DNA of 49,306 nt from an uncultured Bacteroidota bacterium (GTDB lineage: Bacteria > Bacteroidota > Bacteroidia > Chitinophagales > Chitinophagaceae), in contig CAIRYK010000052.1 in the NCBI GenBank assembly GCA_903882805.1, forward strand, positions 1-49,306. The letters are read 5' to 3'. Numbering within the stretch: the first letter of the stretch is position 1; each line of letters begins with the position of its first letter. The translations under genes were made by a program, and so were the position numbers. Below the pieces are notes generated by a model. It was not told the DNA's origin and did no database searches. It saw only the letters and a list, made by a program, of their open reading frames with translations. This document shows positions 22,174-30,293 of the stretch, piece by piece.

Positions 22174-22532
22174 TACCGTATCGTCACGTTTAGCAAGTTC
22201 GCAATAAAGGTGAACAGGTACTTCGACTCAGGATCCCAGGCCTCATAATCTGCGCCGGTTATTGGTACGTCCTTTTCCTCGATAACGCGAAAATTGTTCG
22301 TCTCTTGGTCAACATACAAGCTGTCGCGCAACTGGTAGCGGATTACACCGGACGAATAACCATCGTCAAAAACGCCCCATGTATACAGCCTTACAGCTTT
22401 CGGCATGTTCCTAATCCAACGGATAGAATCAATGCACACATACTGCCTATGTGCCTGGTTGTCTATATGCACATTCTGTGCCGTCGATGCCATGCTTATG
22501 GCCATGGCTACCATCAGTAGTACTTTTTTCAT
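22173..22532 (-). CDS. Secreted hypothetical protein of the tail/lysis border
   Basis: A 119-aa protein with a clear Sec signal peptide (MKKVLLMVAMAISMASTAQ) and a beta-rich remainder (RLYTWGVFDDGYSSGVIRYQ). No domain recognised. It is coupled by ATGA to the gene upstream and by TAATG to the one downstream, so it belongs to the late operon. The presence of an export signal in a late phage gene is discussed in the findings. Confidence 0.65.
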   Translation of the reverse strand: MKKVLLMVAMAISMASTAQNVHIDNQAHRQYVCIDSIRWIRNMPKAVRLYTWGVFDDGYSSGVIRYQLRDSLYVDQETNNFRVIEEKDVPITGADYEAWDPESKYLFTFIANLLNVTIR

Positions 22533-23284
22533 CGCAATAAAAGGTTAAAGAAGTTTGAAGTATTGTTTGATGGCGCTGCCTTAAAACTTATCGTTGCAGC
22601 TGCGCTGTTTACGCCGCTGTAGTTAAATACCGGTGTGGCCGTACTGGCTGCAGTTTGTATTAGGTAAGCATCAGCCCCAAGGAAACTACCAGACGATAAG
22701 AAACCCCAAGAATTCATGAGCGTGAAGCTGCCAGATAGTGTAGGAGCCACGGCATTAGGGCTACTTGTGACGAATGATAACACCAACTCATTATCCTGCG
22801 ACGGTGTTACACTCGGATTAGGCATACCGACAATTGATGAAGTTGTTACCTGGTCCTTTGGATCTGCGGTAAACATCGTGCCCGTTGCAGTAACAACATA
22901 TATCGTCCTGAATCCCGGCGCTGAGGTTGTCACACTAAATGTGTGCGTAGCGCTGCCAATTCCGTTACCATAAATGTACCATACCCTTAGCCTGGGGCCA
23001 CTGCTTGGCGCGTCTGCGCTTGCCGCAAGCTGTCCGGCTCCGTAGCTATTGCCTTGGTTATCCGTGAGTGTTGGAGCAGTTGCTACACCATAGCTGTGTA
23101 CCGCTACTACTATCAGGCTGCTACCAGAAGTGTTTACATTACTCAACACGCTCAATGCCGCGCTACCCCCGCTAGTGGTAGTTCCCGCTGTATCTCGCTG
23201 GCTGTAATAATGGCTTACATTGATTCCAGCTTGCGACTGCGGAACGCTAAAAAGCAATAGAAACAAAAAAACAATATACCGCAT
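22529..23284 (-). CDS. Secreted/structural protein with Sec signal, tail fibre region
   Basis: From the ATG at 23284 (TGATG overlap with the stop upstream) the protein has 251 aa. It begins with a signal peptide (MRYIVFLFLLLFSVPQSQAG) followed by Ser/Thr/Gly-rich beta sequence typical of phage receptor-binding or appendage proteins (SGSSLIVVAVHSYG, then VWYIYGNGIGSATH). It is directly downstream of the repeat-containing fibre gene. Probable surface-exposed tail protein. Confidence 0.6.
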   Translation of the reverse strand: MRYIVFLFLLLFSVPQSQAGINVSHYYSQRDTAGTTTSGGSAALSVLSNVNTSGSSLIVVAVHSYGVATAPTLTDNQGNSYGAGQLAASADAPSSGPRLRVWYIYGNGIGSATHTFSVTTSAPGFRTIYVVTATGTMFTADPKDQVTTSSIVGMPNPSVTPSQDNELVLSFVTSSPNAVAPTLSGSFTLMNSWGFLSSGSFLGADAYLIQTAASTATPVFNYSGVNSAAATISFKAAPSNNTSNFFNLLLR

Positions 23285-24690
23285 CATGGCGCAAATATTT
23301 TTGAGGTCAACAAATACCATTTATTGCTACGTGCATTCCACTGAAACAACATAACCAGCCACTTGTTAAGAGTCGTTATTGCTGGTAAGCTCTCACCATC
23401 GCCAGCCGCAAAAATTGCGTTATAGGTCAAGGCCTTAGGTGTAGTATTGTTATCTTTTACCCATATCTGCAGCAGATCCATATCAACCGGTGTTCCTGAT
23501 GGCGCAGCAAACAAAAGAGCGCCGCCCTGTAAGCTATCTACCCATACATCTGTATTGTCCTTATCAATCGCCACAGATGTGGTAAAAGTAGATCCTCCGG
23601 TTACCCTAAACTGGATCCGCTTATTGCTAATGGTCTGCACACTGGTAGTATACACAACGCCCGTACTGGTAATATACCCTGCCCCGTTGGTCAGCTGGTT
23701 GTTGTTTGTTGGTATCGCCGCTCTAACACTCACCGCGCTATCTTTCACATTCTTAGGCGTTGAATAGAGTACCAAGCTATCGCGCTTTTTCACAGTCAGG
23801 GCTATACTATCAGTAAACCTATTGGCTAAAACATACCCGGAGAGCATACCAGCCGTATCAGTATACTTTACCCTGGCATTGCTCAGCGCTCTTAAAGCTG
23901 TTGCCGTGTCCGTAAGTCTGTTGCCCAATACGTAAGGCGCAAGCATACCGGCCGTGTCTGTAAATCTCACCCTGGCATTAATAAGAGCCCGCAAATTAAC
24001 GCTGGTATCAGTTAGTCTGAATCCACGCACATACGCAGCCAACATACTCGCAGTGTCAGTATAGTTTACTTTCAGCCCTAAAAGTATTCTAATCGCCGTC
24101 ATACTATCAGCCAGCTTTGCCAAACGCACATATGGCGAAAGCATAGCCGCCGTATCAGTGTAGTTTACCTTTCCTGCCACAGATGGCATAGCCGCTCGTA
24201 TTGCTGCTGCAGTGTCGGTCAATGCTTCTAATCTTGCATATGCTGCCAGCATTGCTGCAGTATCGCTTATAGCTACCTTACTATTCACCAACGCTTTCAA
24301 TGCCGTTGCTGAATCTTTCCTGAAGTATGTTTCCGCTCCTGTCCATACGCTCAGATACAAATCACTATCCGCTTTCAATAGCGGATCATCGCCAAACGAA
24401 ACGAAATTATCTTCTACCCAGGTGCGAACACTGTCCATACTGTCAGCCAATCGGCTCCCGTTAACTCCTACCGCGCTACGTAGCAGGCTATCATATATAG
24501 CCTTGGCAAACGAGTCCGAAGCGGCTCCCGACCGATACATTGTCGATTTCCGTATCAGGTTGGTATTATCTCTTATGGAGTCTCTTTTATCTTTCAGGAT
24601 CCGAGCAAATTGCTGATCGATCGTCTCCTGAGCGCTTACATGCAAAGCGCCTAAGCACAGGAATGCTAATAAGTAAACATATTTAAACAT
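23284..24690 (-). CDS. Tail fibre with 33-residue tandem repeats and Sec signal
   Basis: From the ATG at 24690 the protein has 468 aa. After a signal peptide (YVYLLAFLCLGALHVSAQ) and a helical part come five to six imperfect repeats of 33 residues with the core YTDTAxMLxxYV-x6-LTDT-x3-LRAL. The C-terminal domain opens with TTSVQTISNKRI and continues with a beta-rich section, a common end of Bacteroidota phage tail fibres. The repeats probably form a fibrous shaft; the end domain may bind the receptor. Confidence 0.7.
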   Translation of the reverse strand: MFKYVYLLAFLCLGALHVSAQETIDQQFARILKDKRDSIRDNTNLIRKSTMYRSGAASDSFAKAIYDSLLRSAVGVNGSRLADSMDSVRTWVEDNFVSFGDDPLLKADSDLYLSVWTGAETYFRKDSATALKALVNSKVAISDTAAMLAAYARLEALTDTAAAIRAAMPSVAGKVNYTDTAAMLSPYVRLAKLADSMTAIRILLGLKVNYTDTASMLAAYVRGFRLTDTSVNLRALINARVRFTDTAGMLAPYVLGNRLTDTATALRALSNARVKYTDTAGMLSGYVLANRFTDSIALTVKKRDSLVLYSTPKNVKDSAVSVRAAIPTNNNQLTNGAGYITSTGVVYTTSVQTISNKRIQFRVTGGSTFTTSVAIDKDNTDVWVDSLQGGALLFAAPSGTPVDMDLLQIWVKDNNTTPKALTYNAIFAAGDGESLPAITTLNKWLVMLFQWNARSNKWYLLTSKIFAP

Positions 24691-24701
24691 TGTATAGAAG
24701 A

Positions 24702-24740
24702 TAGGGTTACACAAAAATAAAACTTAATTTGGTAACCCTA
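24702..24740 (-). promoter_or_regulatory. Inverted repeat enclosing a -7 element before the fibre gene
   Basis: TAGGGTTAC (24702-24710) and GTAACCCTA (24732-24740) are exact 9-bp complements. Between them, on the minus strand, TATTTTTG (24719-24712) is a perfect -7 element for the fibre gene starting at 24690, although no good -33 box is seen. The same 8-mer occurs in the 580-618 element. Candidate regulated promoter or hairpin between the 646-aa and fibre genes. Confidence 0.45.
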
Positions 24741-24767
24741 ACTTTATTTTTATGGTACACCTAACTA

Positions 24768-26708
24768 TTAGTCAGTGAGTATTGTCCACCCTGCCCCGGC
24801 TAATATGGTTCTGGCTGTAAGGCTTGCAGATGTTGGAGGCGCCGACGGTGTTTGTACCGCTATATTGAACAATGCACCGGCATGGGCAAATGCGCTATTG
24901 TTGTAGAAATTATTGAACACAAGATCCACATCACTCGAAAACAGCGTATTTCGGTCGAATGAAATTGCAGTAAGATCATTGTAAGCGGTCGTAAATATTT
25001 CAGGCGAAAAACCGCCAACGTTGCTGCGCCTTATACTTACCTGCTGCAATAGCGGGCACATGGTGATTGGCAAATTCACCGGTTCGCCAAAGAAATTCTG
25101 GTCTTGTATCGCAAAGGTGAGCAACTCAGTAGGAAAAACGCCATCCATATTTACACCGCCCGGATCTGTTGTCATTTTAGCATTAGCATAGTCCGTAACC
25201 CCGAAATAATCAAACAAATCGTTGTGAAATACATGTACCGTCTTATAGAATAATCCTGTAGCATAGGCATGGCTTTGGGTGTGCACGCTGGGCGTACCGA
25301 AATACCGGTATTGGTTCACACTGTATGGCCACGCATCCACATCGCCCCAATCCACTATGTTGCAGTTCAGAAACCCGCTCTGCCTCAGCAAGAAACCCCA
25401 CGGTCCGTTAATGTCCAATACGAAGCTGAAGTACTTTGTCAACACAAACACCACGCTACCTGTATAGGTTTCATAAGTGCCATTGCTATACTTCCATTCA
25501 CCATCATTAAAGCTGAAATCTCCGGTAAGATGGTAGGTATCCACTTTGATGGTTGTCTGTAGGTAATTGAGGTATTGCGCTTCGTCATCTGCGTTGTAAA
25601 ACACCTGAGCCGGCACAGTCACTGTTGTTATGCCATCAGTAAGTACTACTGCGCTAACCGCATACGGGAAAGCAGATATCCAACTACCGTCTACAAGCTC
25701 ACCGGGCGAAGTAAACAGATCCACGATGTTGGCCACAAATGCCGATTCACTATTCCACCTTTCCCGGATGGGTAGCTTCGCATGAATCAAGCCCTTTGTC
25801 TGGCTATCGGTCACCTTCCATGCCGCAGTACCGCCGCCGCCGCCACTGTTGTTGTTGTCGAAAATAAAGAACTTACCGTCTATCCTTACATTATCGCACT
25901 CCATGAATTTGGCTACCATTTCCCATAGCTGTTTAGGTACACCCGCGCTCACCGTGCCAATGTTCAGGTTCCAGGTACGCCAGCTTTGAGCATTAAGCTG
26001 TAGTTGTTGATAATCCTGCTGCAGCATACCTATGTAGGCGCCCTTTATTTCAAATTCCCGTATATCAGATTCCACGCGAATGGCAAATGATGGTCGATAA
26101 TCGTCAAGCCAACCGTCCAGTATTACTTCAGCCTTATTGGTATCGTTGCTTGCTTCTATCAGCTTAGTATCTCTAAACGTATCAGCCGTTACCCCAAACA
26201 ACAATATAGGATCTGAAATGAAAATCGCCTCATTCCCAAAAGCATCGGTATTAGATAAGTGTAGGTAGTATATACCATTATCGGCGCTCGGGTCCAGATA
26301 ATCGCCAAGCTGAAACACCCACAATGTCGATACCAGCTCAGTTACTACGCCGCTCACCGGATCTGTGAAGTTATTGAAGGGCGCCCTTATCGTGCCTTTA
26401 TTCACCGGAGCCACGCCAATAGAAGGGTTAACCGCATCTACCGGAACCATTTCCGAATTAAACAGTTTCAACACGGGTGTATTGAAAGTCGGATCCATTG
26501 GGTCATTGCTTTGAGTATGAACCATTACCGTAAGCTGGTCAATAAACAATACTTTCTGCCTGTAGGGAATAGGCGTTTGGTAAGGCTCCAAACTATCTAC
26601 ATATGCTGCAGAATCAAACTGCCTGGTATTGTATTGGGGCGCATTAGTATTGTCAATCGGGAACAGGCGAACGCTGTTCACCTTTGGAAAGATGGTTACA
26701 TGAGGCAT
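24768..26708 (-). CDS. Baseplate/tail protein, unassigned
   Basis: A 646-aa protein with mixed beta content and a Gly-rich linker (NNNSGGGGGTAAWK) at about residue 285. It lies between the 863-aa tail protein and the fibre genes, where phages of this kind carry baseplate and fibre-attachment proteins. I cannot place it in a named family. It has a terminator-like hairpin and the rightward gene cassette upstream, so it may use its own promoter. Confidence 0.6.
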   Translation of the reverse strand: MPHVTIFPKVNSVRLFPIDNTNAPQYNTRQFDSAAYVDSLEPYQTPIPYRQKVLFIDQLTVMVHTQSNDPMDPTFNTPVLKLFNSEMVPVDAVNPSIGVAPVNKGTIRAPFNNFTDPVSGVVTELVSTLWVFQLGDYLDPSADNGIYYLHLSNTDAFGNEAIFISDPILLFGVTADTFRDTKLIEASNDTNKAEVILDGWLDDYRPSFAIRVESDIREFEIKGAYIGMLQQDYQQLQLNAQSWRTWNLNIGTVSAGVPKQLWEMVAKFMECDNVRIDGKFFIFDNNNSGGGGGTAAWKVTDSQTKGLIHAKLPIRERWNSESAFVANIVDLFTSPGELVDGSWISAFPYAVSAVVLTDGITTVTVPAQVFYNADDEAQYLNYLQTTIKVDTYHLTGDFSFNDGEWKYSNGTYETYTGSVVFVLTKYFSFVLDINGPWGFLLRQSGFLNCNIVDWGDVDAWPYSVNQYRYFGTPSVHTQSHAYATGLFYKTVHVFHNDLFDYFGVTDYANAKMTTDPGGVNMDGVFPTELLTFAIQDQNFFGEPVNLPITMCPLLQQVSIRRSNVGGFSPEIFTTAYNDLTAISFDRNTLFSSDVDLVFNNFYNNSAFAHAGALFNIAVQTPSAPPTSASLTARTILAGAGWTILTD

Positions 26709-26727
26709 TTTGATAGGGTATTAGAGA

Positions 26728-26759
26728 TTGTAAAGTTATTATATTTCACAGTACCTTTG
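26728..26759 (+). promoter_or_regulatory. Rightward promoter of the inserted cassette
   Basis: TTG (26728-26730), a 21-nt spacer and TACCTTTG (26752-26759) match the Bacteroidota promoter consensus almost fully. Transcription would start near 26766 and give a leader of about 135 nt, which contains the hairpin at 26817-26834, before the gene at 26902. Confidence 0.65.
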
Positions 26760-26810
26760 TATGGAGTCTGTCATTATACAAGTGTTAACAGCTACGTCAA
26801 TAGCTGAAAC

Positions 26811-26838
26811 AAAAACGCCACTGCCTGTAGTGGCTTTT
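26811..26838. terminator. Bidirectional terminator/attenuator hairpin
   Basis: GCCACT (26817-26822) and AGTGGC (26829-26834) form a 6-bp stem followed by TTTT on the plus strand and, on the minus strand, by GTTTTTG. Leftward it can end tail transcripts or read-through; rightward it lies in the leader of the cassette and could act as an attenuator. Confidence 0.55.
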
Positions 26839-26901
26839 AAAATGTCAATAGTTATCATTTCTTAACAGGTTTATTTTGTAAGTTGGCTTACACATCACCC
26901 C

Positions 26902-27129
26902 ATGCCGCCCATAAACATCACATACACCGATCCAATTTACGGACCACAACACGTAGTGGTAGAAGCCCCAGGCGGTAGCGGTGATACCTACTATGTCTAC
27001 ATAAACAACTTCTACAGGGGCCAGATCGTACAAACAAAAAACGGATGGGAATCCTATATAAAATCTCAAGTCCTTTCACAAGACGATTTAGACGCGATTA
27101 TTGATGCCATTGCCCTCGATGTTATGTAA
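26902..27129 (+). CDS. Small protein of the inserted cassette
   Basis: A 75-aa protein, ATG at 26902, opposite to all its late neighbours. It reads as a small beta-rich domain (YGPQHVVVEAPGGSGDTYYVYINNF) with an acidic helical end (DDLDAIIDAIALDVM). No family recognised. It is preceded by a good rightward promoter and followed by the lipoprotein gene, so it is a moron-type gene. Confidence 0.6.
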   Translation: MPPINITYTDPIYGPQHVVVEAPGGSGDTYYVYINNFYRGQIVQTKNGWESYIKSQVLSQDDLDAIIDAIALDVM

Positions 27130-27161
27130 TGCTCATGTATTCAACCTTTTGATTTTGGCAT

Positions 27162-27169
27162 TACATTTG
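27162..27169 (+). promoter_or_regulatory. Second -7 promoter element before the lipoprotein gene
   Basis: TACATTTG followed by C is an exact TAnnTTTG element, 28 bp before the ATG at 27198. A -33 box at proper distance is not evident (a TTTG lies only 10 nt upstream), so this is a weaker promoter call. Confidence 0.4.
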
Positions 27170-27197
27170 CATCATCTATACTAATCAAATCCAACAC

Positions 27198-27665
27198 ATG
27201 AAAAAACTCTTCGCAATCGCGCTCACCGCTATCACATTTGCAGCATGTTCAAAAAAGGAACAAACAACCGTAGATCCTGTATACACCTACTCGCAAATAC
27301 TGGATAGTCTACCCATTACTATAGGGAAAAAATACGTAGTAGCATATTACACAACTACTGGCAGCGTTCAATTTATGCACGATACCGTAATTTTCTTAGC
27401 CGATAACTGGGTTAATGAAAAAACTGATTACGGTCAGTCATCTTTCAGAATTGATGCTTACATGAAAAAAGATGTAAGTAGCAGTTCGTTGAAGTGGAAA
27501 GGCAAAATATACTTGAAGGCAGATACTTTTACGGCACCTCAAATTAATTATTCATTTTACAAATACTCAAAGGATAGCATAAGCATAACTCATTTACCCA
27601 ACAGGTACGATGCTAATCCGACATTCAATTTTGATGCGAACTACTCGCTTTACTCTCTTGAATAA
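27198..27665 (+). CDS. Lipoprotein, lysogenic conversion candidate
   Basis: A 155-aa protein with a lipoprotein signal (KLFAIALTAITFAACSKKE; lipid Cys17) and a beta-rich domain (KYVVAYYTTTGSVQFMHDTV). No family recognised, but small lipocalin-like lipoproteins of Bacteroidota look similar. It lies in a rightward cassette with its own promoter and a terminator, inside the leftward tail operon, as expected of a moron expressed from the prophage. Confidence 0.7.
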   Translation: MKKLFAIALTAITFAACSKKEQTTVDPVYTYSQILDSLPITIGKKYVVAYYTTTGSVQFMHDTVIFLADNWVNEKTDYGQSSFRIDAYMKKDVSSSSLKWKGKIYLKADTFTAPQINYSFYKYSKDSISITHLPNRYDANPTFNFDANYSLYSLE

Positions 27666-27671
27666 AACAGC

Positions 27672-27702
27672 GAAGCCCCTTGATTGGGGCTTCATTGTTT
27701 TT
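27672..27702. terminator. Intrinsic terminator ending the cassette
   Basis: GAAGCCCC (27672-27679) and GGGGCTTC (27686-27693) form an 8-bp stem followed on the plus strand by ATTGTTTTT. It also stands 8 bp beyond the end of the leftward 863-aa gene, where the minus strand has GCTGTTTTATT after the stem, so it may work in both directions. Confidence 0.75.
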
Positions 27703-30292
27703 ATAAAATCATATCTGGTGTAGGTAATAGTTCAAACGTTGATGGCGCATTCCGACCAGCATTCTGCGCTACCTTTTTAATAAAACCCTTGTACTCTTTG
27801 CCCTTCCACTCAAACCGAACGTACCCTCTTGTGTTGGTGTTCATAATCTTGTACATATTGACGGGTGTTTTTGTTGTGAACTTCATCAGTGCCGGCAAAA
27901 ACAAAACATCTGGTAAGCTGCCAATTTGAATATCCTTGAATTCAGTTATTGGATCTAATCCTGAACCTACAGCAAGATTGCTCTCAATACCCGAAAGCGC
28001 AGTGACTGTATTGTTATACTGCATTATGTAGGTATTCCTGAAGGTTAGGTAGTCAGCGTCGTTTATCGTGTCCAACACGCTATGCAGCCACGATCCAATG
28101 CCTCGATGCAAACTGCGACATGGACTCAATGGCAGATTTAATGCAGTATCAGGATAGTACATACCATAGATATACGGGTTAGCGGAAGCAGCCCTATCAG
28201 CGCTTTGAGCATTGGCGTATTGTTGAACTAAATAACCTCCTGTAGTATTTGAAAAGTTGCTTGGATCTACGAACACAGGTGCACTACCTGCATAGATTGA
28301 ATCTTCACAATATAGCAACACGCTTTTATTGTCTTTGCTCGGTGATTCGGCTCCGTATTCACTACCGATAGGTTGGCTTACGCGCTGCGCTCTTATTTTT
28401 TCAATCGCATACTGTTCGGTAACTACTGAAGATTCTTGAAGGTTTATTTCTCCCCTCGGGTCAAGTATAGGCGTATCGAAATTCAATGAAGTATTAAAAG
28501 CATCTACGCCAAAATCACTGTTTGTATCTGCTTTGCTATATCCAATTTTCAGAGTACTGCCCAGGCCCGTCGTTTCTGGCGTTATTGCTAAATCTGCAAC
28601 ATTATCTCCTAAATCCAATATCATTGTCGTTGCATCAAAGAAGTATGAAACCGGCTCCACCCTCACTACATCACCTTCTATGGCCATGCCGCAACCAAGG
28701 TGCCTTTTGCAAAAGTTAAACACCTCATCAAAGGATGCTGTAACATAGCTTTGACCAGCAAGATTATGCAGGCAATACGCTGAAGTCCAAACTAACCTGT
28801 ATGGTACTAAATCCTGAACAGCTGGCAGAAATCTATTGCTTAGATAATCACTATGAAAACTGTAAGGTGTACTTACAGGAAGTGGAAACCCATAACCATC
28901 GGTATTACGGGTAGCAAAACACGGTACTATTTTCTCGGCCAATGTGTTAATTCGAAAACCTGCAGTCCATGAAGCTGGGAAATGTGGCGCGGGAATAGGA
29001 ACACCGCTAACGCCGCTGTCAAATTTTGACCGTATGGATATCTCCAAGATATCCAGCCCAAAAGTTACGGCTCCGGATCCACCAACACCGGACACGGTAT
29101 CGTAAATTATACCTAAAACATAAACCCTGTCATATTTCAACGTTATTGGTGTGGGGTTATCGAAATTCCTAAAACGACGATAACGCGCAGAAGGTGAAGG
29201 ACCCAATTCAATTCGGTGAATTTCTTGCGGATGCACATACGCCCCAGCCACAATTTCTGGATTATCCGTTTTATCAATTTCGAAAAGAACGAAGGCGACA
29301 TAATCCCCAACGCTGGGCGCTACACCTGTACCAATAACATCATCGGTAAACTTGTAGTCTATACCGACAGCAACATCTATATCCCCTATATCCAGTAGGT
29401 TTTTCAAAACAAAATTGTTTGTTGTGTATGGCCTACTATGGTTTAGGTCATGGAAATTGCTTTCACTGGCAAAATTGGCTGCACCTGGCATTTGATTCCC
29501 TTGTATCAAAAAAGGCTGCAGTATGTCGTTTCCTATAAATGTAGTCGCGCCATTGGCTTGTACCGTGCTATAATTGTTCATAGCAGGGATAATATGGTAA
29601 CCATCTGTTAGACTGCCATGGTTCCACCCATACAATTCGTGGTGATCAGTGGCGCCATAGTTAATTGGGTCACTGATTGTAGCCGCGCTTTTGTAACTAG
29701 AATTGTAAAGCAGTTTTATGCCAGGGTGCAACACCTTGACAGAATCATTTAATTGCCAATCCGGTAATCCCGGTGTGCCATCATTCCGCCATATGGGTAT
29801 GTTATACTGAGTACCGCCATATGCATGTAGTTGCCTGATCAAACCATTGTCAAGCGTTCCAATCATCAGTATTTCTTCACGCAAATTGTCATTGTAAGTG
29901 GTGAAGTCAAAGTCTGAAGCGTAGAATACTTCATACCTCCAAAAATCCAATGCCCCGGGAGTACTTTCAGTATCTTGCCTTATATAGATGGTGAGCTTAC
30001 CAAATCCGCGTATCCCCTGCGTTTTCCAAATGTGGGTAATTATGGCGCGGCCATCTTTTACAAATCCGTAAGGTTTATTTGTAAGAGATCCGCCTCTAAA
30101 CACACCTATTAAGTTGTTATCGCGCTCATATTCAATTGTCACGTCTTCATTGCAACCTTTTGGAAGGTGCCGCAGATATGTTGGCGTAGTCAGTAGCGTT
30201 ATTGCCCATTCACCATCATCGCCCTGCGTGGCTTTGTAGTAGCGATTACTGCTATCCTGAATGCTCATTTTAAATATCGGTTGATATGCCAT
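27701..30292 (-). CDS. Large tail/baseplate protein (tail-tip region)
   Basis: An 863-aa protein downstream of the tape measure gene (1-bp gap), the place of distal tail/baseplate hub proteins. It is beta-rich in the first 250 residues (IFKMSIQDSSNRYYKATQGD onward) and in the C-terminal part (YVRFEWKGKEYKGFIKKV). No named family can be given. The size and place are typical for Bacteroidota siphophages. Confidence 0.65.
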   Translation of the reverse strand: MAYQPIFKMSIQDSSNRYYKATQGDDGEWAITLLTTPTYLRHLPKGCNEDVTIEYERDNNLIGVFRGGSLTNKPYGFVKDGRAIITHIWKTQGIRGFGKLTIYIRQDTESTPGALDFWRYEVFYASDFDFTTYNDNLREEILMIGTLDNGLIRQLHAYGGTQYNIPIWRNDGTPGLPDWQLNDSVKVLHPGIKLLYNSSYKSAATISDPINYGATDHHELYGWNHGSLTDGYHIIPAMNNYSTVQANGATTFIGNDILQPFLIQGNQMPGAANFASESNFHDLNHSRPYTTNNFVLKNLLDIGDIDVAVGIDYKFTDDVIGTGVAPSVGDYVAFVLFEIDKTDNPEIVAGAYVHPQEIHRIELGPSPSARYRRFRNFDNPTPITLKYDRVYVLGIIYDTVSGVGGSGAVTFGLDILEISIRSKFDSGVSGVPIPAPHFPASWTAGFRINTLAEKIVPCFATRNTDGYGFPLPVSTPYSFHSDYLSNRFLPAVQDLVPYRLVWTSAYCLHNLAGQSYVTASFDEVFNFCKRHLGCGMAIEGDVVRVEPVSYFFDATTMILDLGDNVADLAITPETTGLGSTLKIGYSKADTNSDFGVDAFNTSLNFDTPILDPRGEINLQESSVVTEQYAIEKIRAQRVSQPIGSEYGAESPSKDNKSVLLYCEDSIYAGSAPVFVDPSNFSNTTGGYLVQQYANAQSADRAASANPYIYGMYYPDTALNLPLSPCRSLHRGIGSWLHSVLDTINDADYLTFRNTYIMQYNNTVTALSGIESNLAVGSGLDPITEFKDIQIGSLPDVLFLPALMKFTTKTPVNMYKIMNTNTRGYVRFEWKGKEYKGFIKKVAQNAGRNAPSTFELLPTPDMIL

Positions 30293-30293
30293 T

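Noticed and set aside
26761..26865. Short plus-strand frame (34 codons) after the cassette promoter
   Set aside because: Its ATG lies upstream of the expected transcription start and it runs through the hairpin; treated as leader.
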